Numbered from the stretch's first letter, positions 36,973-48,136 are shown. The stretch: 64,000 nt of DNA from Affinibrenneria salicis (GCF_008710095.1 NZ_VYKJ01000001.1:744001-808000); one strand, 5' to 3'. Numbers and translations are program-made. Notes: generated by a model not told the origin, from the letters alone.

Positions 36973-37830
36973 TCAGCCTGCGGTGCCGGATGCGGCGTCG
37001 TTGTCCTCCGGCAAGGACTGAGCGAGGGAAGGCTGGGTGAAGTAGCGTTTATCCTCCCAGCGCAGCAGAGTAAGATTTCCGCCCCAGCAGCAGCCGGTGT
37101 CCAGCCCATAGATGCCCGGCGGCGTGCCTTTCCCTTCCAGCGACGCCCAGTGGCCGAAGACAATGGCGTATTCGCTGGCTATCGGCCCCGGGATATCAAA
37201 CCACGGTTTGAGCAGCCAGGGGGCGTGCGAAGGCGGCTCCTTGCACTGCATATCCAACTGTCCGCCGGAAAAGCAATAGCGCATGCGGGTAAACACATTG
37301 GTACTGAAACGCAGACGCGCAAGACCGCTTAGCTCGGGACTCCAGTGATTGGGCATGTCGCCATACATGGCGTCCAGAAACAGCGGATAGCTGTCGCTGG
37401 CCAGAATGGATTCGACTTCGTGCGCGCACAGACGCGCGGTTGCCAGATCCCACTGCGGGGTAATGCCGGCGTGAGCCATCACCAGCCGCCGTTCGTCATC
37501 CACCTGCAGAATCGGCTGGTGGCGCAGCCAGTTAATCAGCTCGTCCGCGTCCGGCGCGTTAAGCAGCGGCATCAGCCGATCTTTGGGTTTACTGCGGCTG
37601 ATGCCGGCATAGACGGCCAGCAAATGCAGATCGTGATTGCCCAGTACGACGCGTACCGAATCGCCCAGCGAGCGCACGTAACGCAAGACGCCCAGCGAAT
37701 CAGGCCCGCGCGCCACCAGGTCGCCGGTCAGCCACAGCGTGTCCCGCTGCGGATCGAAAGAAACCTGCGCCAACAGCGCCTGTAGTTCGGCCAGACAGCC
37801 GTGAACATCGCCAATCAGATAAGTCGACAT
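36973..37830 (-). CDS. apaH: Diadenosine tetraphosphatase
   Basis: 285 residues (280 in E. coli). Metallophosphoesterase motifs appear in order: [10 protein letters not shown] near residue 8, [13 protein letters not shown] near 36, [10 protein letters not shown] near 64. It symmetrically cleaves Ap4A to two ADP and also removes Np4A caps from RNA. It is the last gene of the minus-strand cluster, 2 bp after apaG. Confidence 0.97.
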   Translation of the reverse strand: MSTYLIGDVHGCLAELQALLAQVSFDPQRDTLWLTGDLVARGPDSLGVLRYVRSLGDSVRVVLGNHDLHLLAVYAGISRSKPKDRLMPLLNAPDADELINWLRHQPILQVDDERRLVMAHAGITPQWDLATARLCAHEVESILASDSYPLFLDAMYGDMPNHWSPELSGLARLRFSTNVFTRMRYCFSGGQLDMQCKEPPSHAPWLLKPWFDIPGPIASEYAIVFGHWASLEGKGTPPGIYGLDTGCCWGGNLTLLRWEDKRYFTQPSLAQSLPEDNDAASGTAG

Positions 37831-37832
37831 AA

Positions 37833-38210
37833 TTAATGTATCAGTGAGGGAATAGCCAGACGGAATACCGGAATCTCTACGTGGAAACTCTCGCCCTGGT
37901 GGTCGGTCATCAGGTAATGTCCTTCCATCGTGCCTAAAGGCGTTTCCAGTATGGCGCCGCTGGTGTACTGGAATTCGCTGCCGGGATCGATCACGGGCTG
38001 TGCGCCGACCACGCCTTCGCCGTGCACTTCGGTCTGGCGTCCGTTGGCGTTGGTGATTAGCCAGTGGCGTCCGCGTAACTGCACGCTATGCCGCCCCAGA
38101 TTACGGATAGTGATGGTGTAGGCAAACACATAGCGCTCTTCGTCCGGGCTGGACTGGGCTTCAATGTAAATGCTCTGAACCTGAACACATACGCGGGGGG
38201 CATCGATCAT
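37833..38210 (-). CDS. apaG: ApaG (DUF525) protein
   Basis: 125 residues, as in E. coli. It has a fibronectin III-like beta-sandwich with the [20 protein letters not shown] block and the GxGxxG-like [18 protein letters not shown] segment. Biochemical function is unsettled; the family is linked to CoA/pyrophosphate binding and to Co2+/Mg2+ phenotypes. It lies between rsmA and apaH as in all close relatives. Confidence 0.96.
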   Translation of the reverse strand: MIDAPRVCVQVQSIYIEAQSSPDEERYVFAYTITIRNLGRHSVQLRGRHWLITNANGRQTEVHGEGVVGAQPVIDPGSEFQYTSGAILETPLGTMEGHYLMTDHQGESFHVEIPVFRLAIPSLIH

Positions 38211-38227
38211 CTCGGCAACTCCTGTGA

Positions 38228-39043
38228 TTACTGCGCGGCGGGGTGGGCGCTAAGCCAGTTCGCCAGGCGGCAGTATTGCTCAACGGAAACATTCTCCGCG
38301 CGGCGGGCGGGATCGATGCCCAGTTCGGTCAACTGCTCCGGGGTAAATCGGTGTCCCAGACTGTTGCGCAGGGTTTTCCGGCGCTGGTTAAAAGCTTCGG
38401 TGGTGAGCTGGCTCAGCAGACGCAGATCGCTGACCGGATGGGGCAGCGTTTGATGAGGCACCAGACGAACCACCGCGGAATCAACTTTAGGCGCCGGTTT
38501 AAAGGCGGTCGGCGGAACTTCCAGCACCGGAATCACCTGACAATAGTATTGCGCCATCACGCTCAAACGGCCGTAGGCCTTGCTGTCCGGACCGGCGACC
38601 AGCCGATTAACCACCTCTTTCTGCAACATGAAGTGCATATCCTGAATAGCGTGAGTATAACTAAACAGGTGGAACATCAGCGGCGTTGAAATATTATACG
38701 GCAGGTTACCAAATACCCTCAGCGGCTGACCAGCCTGTTCGGCCATATCGGCGAAATTCACCGTCATCGCATCCTGCTGCACGATGGTCAGCTTGTCTTT
38801 TAATACCGGATGCGTTTCCAGCCGGGCCGCCAGATCGCGGTCCAGCTCGATCACGGTGAAACGGTCGATTCGTTCGGCAACCGGCCCGGTCAACGCGCCG
38901 AGGCCGGGGCCAATTTCCACAATCGCCTGGCCTGGCAGCGGATGAATGGCGGAGACGATGCTGTCAATTACGAAGCGATCGCTTAAAAAGTTTTGTCCAA
39001 AACGCTTGCGGGCGAAGTGGCCCTGATGAACTCGATTATTCAT
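38228..39043 (-). CDS. rsmA: 16S rRNA adenine dimethyltransferase RsmA (KsgA)
   Basis: 271 residues (273 in E. coli). The SAM motif I is [17 protein letters not shown] (near residues 42-58) and the catalytic NLPY motif lies near residue 113 ([10 protein letters not shown]). It dimethylates A1518 and A1519 of 16S rRNA late in 30S assembly. Its start overlaps the end of pdxA by 8 bases. Confidence 0.97.
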   Translation of the reverse strand: MNNRVHQGHFARKRFGQNFLSDRFVIDSIVSAIHPLPGQAIVEIGPGLGALTGPVAERIDRFTVIELDRDLAARLETHPVLKDKLTIVQQDAMTVNFADMAEQAGQPLRVFGNLPYNISTPLMFHLFSYTHAIQDMHFMLQKEVVNRLVAGPDSKAYGRLSVMAQYYCQVIPVLEVPPTAFKPAPKVDSAVVRLVPHQTLPHPVSDLRLLSQLTTEAFNQRRKTLRNSLGHRFTPEQLTELGIDPARRAENVSVEQYCRLANWLSAHPAAQ

Positions 39044-40037
39044 TACGATTATTTATCATTTTAATGGCAAGATTGAGCGCCGTCGTGAGGCTGCCCACGC
39101 TGGCTTCTCCGGTCGCGGCCAGTTCCAGCGCGGTGCCGTGATCGACAGAGGTACGGATAAACGGCAGACCCAGGGTGATATTCACCGCCCGGCCAAAGCC
39201 CTGGTATTTCAGCACCGGCAGCCCCTGATCGTGATACATGGCGAGCACCGCATCCGCGGGCTGCAGATATTTGGGCTGAAACAGCGTATCGGCCGGCAAC
39301 GGGCCGATCAGCCGGATACCGCGCTGACGCAGTTCTTCCAGCGCGGGAATGATGATGTCCAGCTCTTCACGCCCCATATGGCCGCCTTCGCCGGCGTGCG
39401 GATTCAGTCCGCAGACATAAATCTGCGGCTGTTCGATGCCGAATTTACGCTGCAGATCGTGATGCAAAATCGTAATGACCTCGTGCAGCGTTTGCCGGGT
39501 GATGGCGGCCGGAACGTCGAGCAGCGGCAGGTGAGTGGTCGCCAGCGCCACCCGCAGACTCTCGGTAGCCAGCATCATGACCACGCGTCGACAGCCGCTG
39601 CGATCGGCGAAGAATTCGGTGTGTCCGCTGAACGGTACGCCGGCGTCGTTGATCACGCCTTTGTGCACCGGCCCGGTGACCAGCGCGGCGAACTCGCCGT
39701 TCAGACAGCCATCGCAGGCGCGCGCCAGGGTTTCCACCACATAGCGGCCGTTGCCGACATCAAGCTGACCAGCCCGAACCGGCTGATTCAGCGCGACCGG
39801 CAGCAGCGTCAGCGACCCTGCCGGCTGAGGACGGGCGGGCTGATCGGCGCGATAGTCGCACAGGGTGAGCGGCAGGCGAAGCTGCTGAGCGCGCGCGCGC
39901 AACAGTTGCGGATCGGCACAAACAACAAGCTCAACAGGCCAGGCCTGTTGAGCCAGCGTCACCACCAGATCGGGACCAATCCCGGCGGGTTCGCCGGGCG
40001 TGATGACAATCCGGCGGGGGATGTCGTTAACGGTCAT
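39036..40037 (-). CDS. pdxA: 4-hydroxythreonine-4-phosphate dehydrogenase
   Basis: 333 residues from the ATG at 40037; a start 7 codons earlier is also possible. The [17 protein letters not shown] opening, [16 protein letters not shown], and metal-ligand histidines in [19 protein letters not shown] and AMYHDQGLP fit PdxA. It acts in pyridoxal 5'-phosphate synthesis. It overlaps surA by 11 bases, preserving the surA-pdxA-rsmA-apaG-apaH operon. Confidence 0.96.
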   Translation of the reverse strand: MTVNDIPRRIVITPGEPAGIGPDLVVTLAQQAWPVELVVCADPQLLRARAQQLRLPLTLCDYRADQPARPQPAGSLTLLPVALNQPVRAGQLDVGNGRYVVETLARACDGCLNGEFAALVTGPVHKGVINDAGVPFSGHTEFFADRSGCRRVVMMLATESLRVALATTHLPLLDVPAAITRQTLHEVITILHHDLQRKFGIEQPQIYVCGLNPHAGEGGHMGREELDIIIPALEELRQRGIRLIGPLPADTLFQPKYLQPADAVLAMYHDQGLPVLKYQGFGRAVNITLGLPFIRTSVDHGTALELAATGEASVGSLTTALNLAIKMINNRNE

Positions 40038-41322
40038 TGTCGTTGATGATTTTGACATAGGCCGCGGCGCGACGTTCCTGCATCCAGGTCTGCGCTTCTT
40101 CAGCGAACTTACGGTTGAACAGCATGCGGTAAGCCCGCTCTTTCTGGGCGGCGTCCGTTTTATCCACCTGACGGGTATCCAGCAACTGAATAAGGTGCCA
40201 GCCGAACGAGGAGTGAACCGGCGCGCTGATTTCGCCTTTTTTCAGTTTCAGCAGGGTATCGCGGAAGGTGGGATCGTACATATCCGGCGATGCCCAGCCC
40301 AGATCGCCGCCCTGGTTGGCGGAGCCGGGATCCTGCGACAGCTGTCTGGCCTGGGTGGCGAAATCAGAGCGGCCGCTGCGGATATTCTGCAGCACTTCTT
40401 CCAGTTTCGCGCGCGCCTGGTCGTCGGTCATGACCACCGACGGTTTCAGCAGGATGTGGCGGGCATGGGTTTCCAGCACGGATACCGTCTGGTCGCCGCC
40501 GCGGATATCGTTGACGCGCAGAATATGGAAACCGACGCCGGAGCGGATCGGGCCGACGACTTCGCCTTTTTTGGCGGTCACCAGCCGTTGGGCGAACAGC
40601 GTCGGCAGTTCCTGCAGCCGGCCCCAACCCATCTGGCCGCCCTGCAGCGCCTGGGAGTCCGCCGAGTAGGAGATAGCCAGCTTACCGAAGTCGGCGCCTT
40701 TCTGCGCCTCGGCCACCAGCGAGCGCGCCAGTTTTTCGGCGTCGTCCACCTGTTGCTGGCTGGGGTTTTCCGGCAGCGGGATTAGGATATGGCTCAGGTT
40801 GAATTCCGCGCCTTCCCCGGCCTGGCCGGCGATTTGTTTAGCCAGCGCGTCCACTTCCTGCGGCAAAATAGTGACGCGACGGCGAACTTCATTATTACGT
40901 ACTTCAGCGATCAGCATCTCTTTGCGGATCTGGCCGCGATAAGCGCTGTAGCTGAGGCCCTCATAGGACAGTTGTTGACGCAGCTGATCGAGCGTCATGC
41001 GGTTCTGCGCGGCGATGCGGGTAATCGCCTGATCCAACTGTTCGTCGCTGATCTGCAGACCCATTCTCTCCGCGCTCTGCAGGATGATGTTATCCATAAT
41101 CAGGCGATCGATGATCTGGTGGCGCAGCGTGTCGTCATCCGGCAACTGTTGACCCGCCTGGCGGGCATTCTGTTTTACCGACTGAAACAGGCCATTGACG
41201 TCACTCTCCAGCACCACGCCGTTATCTACCACCGCCGCGACTTTATCGACGACCTGCGGCGCGGCAAACACAGTGTTGGCGCTCAAAGCCAGCCCGAGAA
41301 TCAGCATTCTCCAGTTCTTCAT
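40027..41322 (-). CDS. surA: Periplasmic chaperone and peptidyl-prolyl isomerase SurA
   Basis: 431 residues from the ATG at 41322, where the sequence [20 protein letters not shown] gives a clear signal peptide. The longer open frame to 41493 is rejected. After an N-terminal chaperone domain come two parvulin domains (about 175-275 and 285-385; for example [18 protein letters not shown] and [18 protein letters not shown]). It helps unfolded outer-membrane proteins reach BamA, including LptD, its upstream neighbour. Confidence 0.96.
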   Translation of the reverse strand: MKNWRMLILGLALSANTVFAAPQVVDKVAAVVDNGVVLESDVNGLFQSVKQNARQAGQQLPDDDTLRHQIIDRLIMDNIILQSAERMGLQISDEQLDQAITRIAAQNRMTLDQLRQQLSYEGLSYSAYRGQIRKEMLIAEVRNNEVRRRVTILPQEVDALAKQIAGQAGEGAEFNLSHILIPLPENPSQQQVDDAEKLARSLVAEAQKGADFGKLAISYSADSQALQGGQMGWGRLQELPTLFAQRLVTAKKGEVVGPIRSGVGFHILRVNDIRGGDQTVSVLETHARHILLKPSVVMTDDQARAKLEEVLQNIRSGRSDFATQARQLSQDPGSANQGGDLGWASPDMYDPTFRDTLLKLKKGEISAPVHSSFGWHLIQLLDTRQVDKTDAAQKERAYRMLFNRKFAEEAQTWMQERRAAAYVKIINDNDR

Positions 41323-41513
41323 ACCTTTCCCATTATCTGTCCGCCTGAGCGGGTTAACATTGATATCCGGCACCCGGTGTGTTTTGCCTGACGTTACCGC
41401 AATCCCCCGGTGTTCAGGCCGACGCGGCGCGAAGGGTTCCGCGCTCTCCGCCCGGCATGAGCGGGGGGAGACTGTCGTTACCGTACGCCGCAACCTGAAC
41501 CGCTATCGGGGCT

Positions 41514-43880
41514 CTATTCTCCGAACGCCCGCTGATACGGTAAAATACCTGAATTCAGCATGCGCGCGGAACCCAGCCCGTAATTATTGCTCAGGCCGCG
41601 CAGTTCAATATTGAACGACACTTTATTGTCGTATTCGCTACTGAGACTGCTGTTGTTCCAACTGGTGATCTTCCGTTCATAACCAACGCTGACGGCCCAG
41701 CAGCAGGTGTTGTACTGTAAACCGATCAACTGGTCGGCGGGCTGATTCGCTTTGGTATCGTAATAATACGCGCCGACGACCGACCAGCGATCGGCGACCG
41801 GCCAGCTGGCGATCATCCCCACCTGCGAGATGCCCTGCTGGAAGCCCGGGTTACGGATATTCGGCAGCATCGCCTGAATGTAATCCGGGCTGGCGTAGCG
41901 GTAGCTCAGTTGCACCATGCGTTCGGCATCGCGCCGGTATTCCACCACCGCATCGCCCAGCACCACGCTGTCCTGACGGGCGTCGTACTGTAACCCGCCG
42001 CGCACGCCCCAGTCGCCGTTCACCTTCCAGTAGGTGTCGCCGGCCCACACCAGACTGCCGTTATCCGTATTTTGATCGAGTATCGTGCTGGTATTACCGG
42101 TACGAGGACGATCAAAGTAGTAGATTTGACCTATGGAAGCGTTAAAACGTTCAACCAGCGCATCATCATAAATGCGAGAGGTAATACCGGTGGCCAGCTG
42201 GTTGGCCGACGCGATGCGATCCAGACCGCTGTACGTGCGGTCGCGGAACAGCCCGGCATAGTCGGTTTGCAGCAGCGTGGAGTCATAAGTATGGATGTCG
42301 CTCTGGTCGCGGTAAGGTACGTACAGGTACTGCGCGCGCGGCTCCAGCGTCTGGGTATAGCCCGGCGCCCAGTCCATATCGCGGTCGAGCACCAGCTTAC
42401 CGTCCATTTTATACTGCCCCATCACCCGGTTCACCGAAGATTTCAGATCGTTTTTGTTGCTGTCCATGACGTCGGGATCGGCCTGGTAACGCTCCAGATT
42501 GCTTTGCTGGTAGTGCGTCGCCATCAGTTTCGCTTCGGTATTCAGGCTGGCCCAGCGGTTCGACAGCGGCAACGTCAGCGCGGGTTCAATGTGCAGGCGG
42601 GTGGCTTCCGGTCGATTCGGGTTCTCATTGGTAAATTTTACCGCCTGACCATAAAGGTGAACATCGAACGGGCCGATATCATTGCGGTAATAATTCAGAT
42701 CGAGCTGGGGTTCGGCGCGATAAATGTCGCTGCTTTCGGTGCCGGACAGCAGCTGGAATCGTTTATTCGAGAGCGTGGCGTCCCAGTTGAGATCGGCATA
42801 ACCGACGCTCAGTTTTTGCGTCACGTAGCCGTCGGTCGTGGCGCCATAGGTGGAGTCCAGATCTTTAAAGTAGCGTTCATCGCTGACTTTGGTGTAGTCG
42901 GTGCTAAAACGCCAGACCTGATCCATGACGCCTTCATGTTCCCAGTGGAACAGCCAGCGGCGGTTGTTGTCATCCTGCGGCTCGTCTTTGGCGTATTCGC
43001 GATCGTCGGGCAGCCAGTCCAGCTCAACAAGGCCGGTGCCGGGCGCGACCAGGTAGCGAAACTCGTTTTGCCACTGGACGCCGCGTTTGGTCAGCAGATG
43101 CGGCGTCAGCGTGGCGTCAAAGGCCGGCGCGATGTTCCAGTAATACGGGGTGAGCAGTTCGAAACCGTTGCTGCTGCCGTATTTGGCGTTCGGGATCAGG
43201 AAGCCGGAACGGCGCTTATCGCCGACCGGCAACTGTAGATAGGGGCTGTAAAAGACCGGCACATTACCGATTTTAAAGCGCGCGTTCCAGATTTCGGCCA
43301 CCTGCTCTTCGCGATCGTGGATCACTTCCGAACCCACGACACTCCAGCTATTATCTCCCGGTAAACAGGAGGTGAAGGAGCCGTTCTCCAGAATGGTGTA
43401 GCGATTGTTATCGCGCAGTTTCATTCTGTCCGCGTTGCCGCGCCCCTGACGGCCGACCATCTGATAGTCGCCCTGATAGACATCGGTGTCTTTATTCGTC
43501 AGGTTAGACCAGGCCTTCGGACCCTTCATGATGACCTGGTTGTCGTCATAGTGAACGTCGCCGGTGGCGGTGACGGTGCGTACGGGATCGTCGCCGGCGC
43601 CGTCCTGCAACTGGTTTAATTCGACTTCCTTCGCGGTGAGGAGGCCGTTGCCCTGCGCGACGTTGACGTTGCCGCTAAAGCGGGCGCTGGACGGGTAGTT
43701 GGCCTCGACCTTATCGGCGTGGATATTGACCGGCAGTTCATCCGCCGAGCCGGTGACCAGCGGACGCTCGAAGACGGGCACGCCCAGCAGGCATTGCTCA
43801 GCGAGATCGGCCAGCGCGTGCTGGCTGTACAGCGCTGACCAAATCAGTGTGGCCAGCAGGGTTGGGAAACTTTTTTTCAT
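41514..43880 (-). CDS. lptD: LPS-assembly outer membrane protein LptD
   Basis: 788 residues from the ATG at 43880 ([20 protein letters not shown] signal peptide); E. coli LptD has 784. An N-terminal OstA/jellyroll domain (about 50-200) is followed by a 26-strand beta-barrel. The four cysteines needed for the two disulfides are visible: AEQCLLG near the mature N-terminus, FTSCLPGD, and the pair in [11 protein letters not shown]. With LptE it inserts lipopolysaccharide into the outer leaflet. It is divergent from djlA. Confidence 0.97.
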   Translation of the reverse strand: MKKSFPTLLATLIWSALYSQHALADLAEQCLLGVPVFERPLVTGSADELPVNIHADKVEANYPSSARFSGNVNVAQGNGLLTAKEVELNQLQDGAGDDPVRTVTATGDVHYDDNQVIMKGPKAWSNLTNKDTDVYQGDYQMVGRQGRGNADRMKLRDNNRYTILENGSFTSCLPGDNSWSVVGSEVIHDREEQVAEIWNARFKIGNVPVFYSPYLQLPVGDKRRSGFLIPNAKYGSSNGFELLTPYYWNIAPAFDATLTPHLLTKRGVQWQNEFRYLVAPGTGLVELDWLPDDREYAKDEPQDDNNRRWLFHWEHEGVMDQVWRFSTDYTKVSDERYFKDLDSTYGATTDGYVTQKLSVGYADLNWDATLSNKRFQLLSGTESSDIYRAEPQLDLNYYRNDIGPFDVHLYGQAVKFTNENPNRPEATRLHIEPALTLPLSNRWASLNTEAKLMATHYQQSNLERYQADPDVMDSNKNDLKSSVNRVMGQYKMDGKLVLDRDMDWAPGYTQTLEPRAQYLYVPYRDQSDIHTYDSTLLQTDYAGLFRDRTYSGLDRIASANQLATGITSRIYDDALVERFNASIGQIYYFDRPRTGNTSTILDQNTDNGSLVWAGDTYWKVNGDWGVRGGLQYDARQDSVVLGDAVVEYRRDAERMVQLSYRYASPDYIQAMLPNIRNPGFQQGISQVGMIASWPVADRWSVVGAYYYDTKANQPADQLIGLQYNTCCWAVSVGYERKITSWNNSSLSSEYDNKVSFNIELRGLSNNYGLGSARMLNSGILPYQRAFGE

Positions 43881-44066
43881 ACGCGGTATCAGGTGTTCCG
43901 TCATCGGGGGCATCATGCCGGCAAACGGTCAGAGACTATATCAGTCGCTGACGTTGTGCCAGCGTTAAATCCCCGTCGTTTCTGCGCACCGCCGTTAGGT
44001 GCAAAGATAAATGACGGGTATGATAAAGCAATTTTTCGCCGACGGCATGGGGATTTGAGGAAGTAT

Positions 44067-44930
44067 ATGCGGTATTGGGGTAAGTTGCTGGGGCTGGTGC
44101 TGGGCGCGTTATCCAGCGGCGGCGTATGGGGAATGGTAGCGGGATTGCTGGCGGGTCATTTGCTGGATAAAGCCCGTGCGTCGCGGCGTCGCGATTTTTT
44201 CTCCGCCCGGTCACCGCGCGAGGGGTTGTTCTTCCTGACCACGTTTCAGGCGATGGGGCACCTGACTAAGTCGAAAGGGCGGGTAACCGAAGCCGATATC
44301 CAGATGGCGACGCAAATCATGGACCAGCTCGATCTGCACGGCGCGTCGCGCACGGCGGCTCAACAGGCGTTCCGCGAGGGAAAAGTCAGCTACTTTCCCC
44401 TGCGAATGAAGCTGCGCAAGCTGCGCGATGTCTGCATGGGACGTTTCGATCTGATTAAGATGTTTCTGGATATTCAGCTACAGGTCGCTTTCGCCAACGG
44501 CGCGCTGCACCCCAATGAGCGGCGCCTTCTGTATGTGTTCGCCGATGAACTGGGCGTTACGCGCGCGCAGTTTGAGCTTTTTTTGCGCAATATGGAGCAG
44601 GGGCGCGCGGGGCCGGGGCCGCAGAGCGATCAATCTTACCGCAGGAGCGGCGATAACCGCGGCGCGCATAGCGGCCGTTCGCATTATCAGCAGCAGCAGC
44701 GCCAGTCTCCTCCGCGCAGCCCGACGCTGGAAAGCGCCTGTCGCATTCTGGGGGTGAAGAGCAGCGATGATGCGGCCACCATCAAGCGCGCCTACCGCAA
44801 GCTGATGAGTGAACATCACCCGGATAAGCTGGTGGCGAAAAGGTTATCTCCGCGCATGATGGAACTGGCTAAACGCAAGGCGCAGGATATTCAGGCCGCC
44901 TATGAGCTGCTAAAGAGTCAGCGGCGGTAG
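44067..44930 (+). CDS. djlA: Membrane-anchored DnaJ-like protein DjlA
   Basis: 287 residues from the ATG at 44067 ([19 protein letters not shown]); E. coli DjlA has 271. One N-terminal glycine-rich transmembrane helix with few charges is followed by a TerB-like domain, then a Ser/Gln/Arg-rich linker (about 190-220) longer than in E. coli. A C-terminal J domain carries the HPD motif (SEHHPDKL). It works with DnaK at the inner membrane and affects colanic-acid signalling through RcsC in E. coli. The earlier open frame from 43893 is not conserved. Confidence 0.93.
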   Translation: MRYWGKLLGLVLGALSSGGVWGMVAGLLAGHLLDKARASRRRDFFSARSPREGLFFLTTFQAMGHLTKSKGRVTEADIQMATQIMDQLDLHGASRTAAQQAFREGKVSYFPLRMKLRKLRDVCMGRFDLIKMFLDIQLQVAFANGALHPNERRLLYVFADELGVTRAQFELFLRNMEQGRAGPGPQSDQSYRRSGDNRGAHSGRSHYQQQQRQSPPRSPTLESACRILGVKSSDDAATIKRAYRKLMSEHHPDKLVAKRLSPRMMELAKRKAQDIQAAYELLKSQRR

Positions 44931-45325
44931 AATAATCACGTTCTCTTCTGTGCATTATGTCTCCCTTCTGAATCATTTCCTTCCGCAATCACCTTCCGCC
45001 GTAAGCGGCAACGATCTTTATATCCGTCATATTTCAGGCCGCCGGCGCGCTGGCTTTATTGCCCGACCCATTTCTGGGGCAGTTTTGTAAACAGGGCGAC
45101 GCGCCGGGGTGTTCGGCCCGCTGGCGTTTTGTCCAGCTGATCTAATGAGTTAGATTCCATGCCCATTATTTTTGTATTGTTATTTCAGCAGGTTATAGTC
45201 CGTCGCGGGTATTTATCTTTGGCGGCGATCGTCTATTATCGAGTGGGGGCGCCGGTCGCTGGCGCAACCGATGATGTCGACCGGCCGGACGACGTTTGCC
45301 AATATCAACCGGAGCGCTGACGGCG
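44931..45325. other. Intergenic region between djlA and the AraC gene
   Basis: 395 bases without a gene. It contains a candidate dispersed repeat copy at 45018-45056. The base composition is less GC-rich than the flanking genes. No promoter is clear. Confidence 0.5.
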
Positions 45326-46129
45326 ATGATTATCACTGACAGAGACTGGGTCTTACGCGCGCCGCAGGGCGCTAAAGTAGAGCGAATTGAAGCCTTCTTT
45401 AGCAGTTATGCATATGAGCCTCATCGCCATGACGTCTACGCTATTGGCCGTACGCTGTCGGGCGTGCAGAATTTTCGCTATCAGAAGAGCATGCGGCATA
45501 GTCTGCCCGGCAGCAGCATGGTGATTTACCCGGATGAACTGCACGACGGCGAAGCCGGCTGCGAGCAGGGTTTCCATTACCGGATGATTTATGTGGAGCC
45601 GGTATTAATTCAGCAGATTCTGCGGGGCCGTCCTCTGCCTTTTATTCCCGGCGGGATATCGAACGACCCGAGACTGTATCGCGCGATGGAAAATCTGCTG
45701 CAAAGTATCGATAACGTTATCGACCCGCTGGAAGAAGACGATGCTATTTATGATCTGGCGCAGGCGCTGGATTGTGTGGCCGGCCAGCGTCGGGGACGCG
45801 GGTCATTCGATTTCGCCGCCGCGGAGCGGGCGCGCGAGTACATTCATAGCCACCTGGCGGACGCGGTAACGCTGGATGCGCTGGAGATCGCCAGCGGCCG
45901 GGAGCGCTGGAGCCTGTCGCGCGATTTTCGCGCACTGTACGGCACCAGCCCTTATCGCTATGTGGTCCAGCGTCGTCTGGAACAGTGCCGGCATCTGATG
46001 CTGGACGGTTTTTCCCTTGCCGATGCCGCGCTGGCCGCGGGATTCAGCGACCAAAGCCACATGACCCGGCATTTCACTCAGACATACGGCCTTTCGCCGG
46101 CGCGCTGGTTCAGAATGCTGACCGACTGA
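45326..46129 (+). CDS. AraC-family transcriptional regulator
   Basis: 267 residues from the ATG at 45326; an upstream start at 45296 would add ten residues. The N-terminal cupin-like ligand domain shows AYEPHRHDVYAIGRTLSG. The C-terminal double helix-turn-helix includes AAALAAGFSDQSHMTRHFTQ-type residues near 230-250 and ends SPARWFRMLTD. The ligand is unknown. The stop codon lies inside an octanucleotide repeat tract that begins at 46118, so the last four residues are encoded by the repeat. The neighbour downstream is a cupin protein. Confidence 0.85.
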   Translation: MIITDRDWVLRAPQGAKVERIEAFFSSYAYEPHRHDVYAIGRTLSGVQNFRYQKSMRHSLPGSSMVIYPDELHDGEAGCEQGFHYRMIYVEPVLIQQILRGRPLPFIPGGISNDPRLYRAMENLLQSIDNVIDPLEEDDAIYDLAQALDCVAGQRRGRGSFDFAAAERAREYIHSHLADAVTLDALEIASGRERWSLSRDFRALYGTSPYRYVVQRRLEQCRHLMLDGFSLADAALAAGFSDQSHMTRHFTQTYGLSPARWFRMLTD

Positions 46130-46200
46130 CCGACTGACCGACTGACCGACTGACCGACTGACCGACTGACCGACTGACCGACTGACCGACTGACCAACTG
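46118..46200. repeat. Octanucleotide tandem repeat, about 10 copies
   Basis: The unit CTGACCGA occurs nine times without error from 46118 to 46189, then once with a substitution (CTGACCAA, 46190-46197), then CTG. The tract covers the stop codon and immediate 3' end of the AraC gene and ends about 66 bp before the cupin gene. Since 8 is not a multiple of 3, copy-number change would shift frames, but the regulator stops in the second unit in any case. Confidence 0.95.
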
Positions 46201-46266
46201 CACGATCGTACAAGATCCTGCTTCCTCTGCCGTACTACTCTCTCATTTCAACGCGAGAGGGTTATT

Positions 46267-46653
46267 ATGGTTAAAAAGAACATTCAGTCCGCCGTGCCGG
46301 CGATCAATTTGGCGAATAAGTTTTCGTTGATCGATGAACACTGGTCTCCCAGAGTCATTGCGGAAATGAACGACAACCAGTTTAAGCTGGTCAGGATTGA
46401 AGGGGAGTTTATCTGGCATGCCCACCCCGAAACCGATGAAGTTTTTATGGTGATTGAAGGCGAACTGCGCATCGATTTTGCGGATAGCCATGTGCTGGTC
46501 AACGCCGGAGAGCTGTTTGTGGTTCCGAAAGGCGTTAGCCATAAACCCCGTGCCGACAAGGAGGTAAAGCTGTTAATCATTGAGCCGCGCGGCGTGATGA
46601 ATACCGGCGATCAGGGAGGCGAAAGAACCGCGCCCGCTGACCGGTGGATCTGA
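46267..46653 (+). CDS. Cupin-domain protein
   Basis: 128 residues behind a GAGAGGG ribosome site. It is a single small beta-barrel cupin: the motif 1 metal ligands are seen in FIWHAHPETDEVFMVIEGEL (His, His, Glu; residues about 56-75) and motif 2 in GELFVVPKGVSHKPRA. It probably binds a metal; the enzymatic or sensory role is unknown. It could be controlled by the AraC regulator just upstream, since they are on the same strand with only the repeat tract and about 66 bp between. Confidence 0.8.
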   Translation: MVKKNIQSAVPAINLANKFSLIDEHWSPRVIAEMNDNQFKLVRIEGEFIWHAHPETDEVFMVIEGELRIDFADSHVLVNAGELFVVPKGVSHKPRADKEVKLLIIEPRGVMNTGDQGGERTAPADRWI

Positions 46654-46852
46654 ATTTATCGCTTGCCCGGCGTCCGCCGTTTTTTGCCGGATGAGCGGTC
46701 TATGAACCGATTCCCATGCCTGGCGCGGCCATCTATCGGGTCGCGCCGCGGCGTGCGGCAGCGCCGACTGGCCGAAGTGGCGCCGTGTCCGTCGCGACTT
46801 CGCTGTCCGGGCTAAGTCGGGGCGCCATGCGGCGGTCATCACCACGCGGAGA

Positions 46853-47299
46853 TTAAGACGCCGCTCGGGTAAAACTGTTCAGCAGGTCGGCGAACTGCGC
46901 TTTATCCTGCTCCGTCAGCGCCCGGCCGACGCTCTGGGTAAAGACCAGGATCAGGCCGTTGCCCGGGGCAAACACCGCCTGCTGCTGCCAGACCCGCTGG
47001 CCGTCGCGCAGGTAACTGGCCTGAACGCATTCGCCGTTCAGCGCCTGCTCCCCCTGGCCAAGCTGCGCCGGCGCGCGGGAGCGTTCTTTCCATCCCTTAA
47101 GATGTTTGCCCAGCAGACTGAGTTGACGATCGATATAAGCGGACAGCGTTTCGTCCGGCGGCAGCGTATCGCGAGCGATATTAAAGGAGGCGCTATCCGC
47201 CGCGGCTGGGGCGAAGACGTTTACCGTGCGGTCGAGATAGCCTTCGGGCAGCGCAACGCTGCCTTCGGTGAACTGGCAACGAGTAGAGGAAAATGGCAT
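46853..47299 (-). CDS. DUF1795 (Eag/DcrB-like) T6SS effector chaperone
   Basis: 148 residues. The N-terminal pattern of a short extended segment, EGSVALPEGYLDRTVNVF, then FNIARDTLPPDETLSAYIDRQL and the C-terminal VFTQSVGRALTEQDKAQFADLL fits the DUF1795 family. In type VI secretion these proteins (Eag) bind and shield the N-terminal transmembrane segments of PAAR/Rhs effectors before loading on VgrG. No signal peptide is seen, which favours Eag over periplasmic or lipoprotein DcrB. There is no effector next to it. The nearest T6SS gene is the vgrG about 9.5 kb away. Confidence 0.65.
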   Translation of the reverse strand: MPFSSTRCQFTEGSVALPEGYLDRTVNVFAPAAADSASFNIARDTLPPDETLSAYIDRQLSLLGKHLKGWKERSRAPAQLGQGEQALNGECVQASYLRDGQRVWQQQAVFAPGNGLILVFTQSVGRALTEQDKAQFADLLNSFTRAAS

Positions 47300-47479
47300 C
47301 GTGCAGCATCCTGTCGCTTAAATGTAGAGGTTGTTGAGAGCGTCGCCAGGGCACCAGAGATAGCGGGAACTGTCGCAGAAAGAGGCGTTCCCTGGTAACG
47401 AACGTTGTCAACAGTCTGGTATTTAACTTTCGGCATTCTGTCCGTTGACGGCGCCAGGCGCAAGTAAAATCCGGCGCGC

Positions 47480-48136
47480 TTAGAAATCCGCCTCGCAGCG
47501 GAAGTGCATCGGGGTGGTAAAGGCTGGATGGGTGATGCGCAATTCCTGGGCGTGCAGCAGCAGGCGCGGCGCCATCGCTTTTACCTCGGCGGGGGCGTAG
47601 AAGCCATCGCCGAGAATCGGATGCCCCTGCGACAGCATATGTACGCGTAACTGGTGAGAACGGCCGGTAATCGGCATCAGCTTAATCAGCGTGGTGCCGG
47701 CGGCTTCACGCGTCAGCACCTGCCAGGCCGTTTGCGCCGCTTTGCCCTGCTCGAAGCACACTTTCTGACGCGGCCGATTCGGCCAGTCGCAGATGAGCGG
47801 CAGATCAACCATTCCCTCATCCTGTTCGACCCAGCCCCAGACGCGCGCCAGATAAGATTTTTTCGGTTCCCGCTCGCGGAACTGGCGCTTTAATTCGCGC
47901 TCCGCCGCCTTGTTCAGCGCTACCGCCATCACGCCGCTGGTGGCCATATCAAGACGATGGACCGATTCGGCCAGCGGGAAATCGGCCTGGATGCGGCTCA
48001 TCACGCTGTCTTTATGTTCGGGCGCCCGGCCCGGCACCGACAGCAGACCGCTGGGCTTATTGACCACGATAATGTGCTGATCCTGATACAGAATATGCAG
48101 CCAGGGATCGCGCGGAGGGTTATAAGGATCCATCAT
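47480..48136 (-). CDS. rluA: 23S rRNA/tRNA pseudouridine synthase RluA
   Basis: 218 residues (219 in E. coli). The catalytic aspartate lies in VHRLDMATSGVMA near residue 64, with the later RSHQLRVHM motif. It isomerises U746 in 23S rRNA and U32 in several tRNAs. It is followed downstream on the same strand by the DUF1795 gene after 180 bp, and lies 51 bp after rapA. Confidence 0.96.
   Translation of the reverse strand: MMDPYNPPRDPWLHILYQDQHIIVVNKPSGLLSVPGRAPEHKDSVMSRIQADFPLAESVHRLDMATSGVMAVALNKAAERELKRQFREREPKKSYLARVWGWVEQDEGMVDLPLICDWPNRPRQKVCFEQGKAAQTAWQVLTREAAGTTLIKLMPITGRSHQLRVHMLSQGHPILGDGFYAPAEVKAMAPRLLLHAQELRITHPAFTTPMHFRCEADF

Noticed and set aside
36763..37021. Two overlapping short frames between folA and apaH
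   Set aside because: They differ in frame, one runs into the end of apaH, and neither shows a domain or good ribosome site; the gap is only a convergent intergenic stretch.
46118..46200. CRISPR array
   Set aside because: The repeats are 8 bp, contiguous and without spacers; this is a simple tandem repeat.
45803..46213. Minus-strand frame rich in SVSRSVGQ repeats
   Set aside because: It is only the octanucleotide tract and the AraC gene read backwards.
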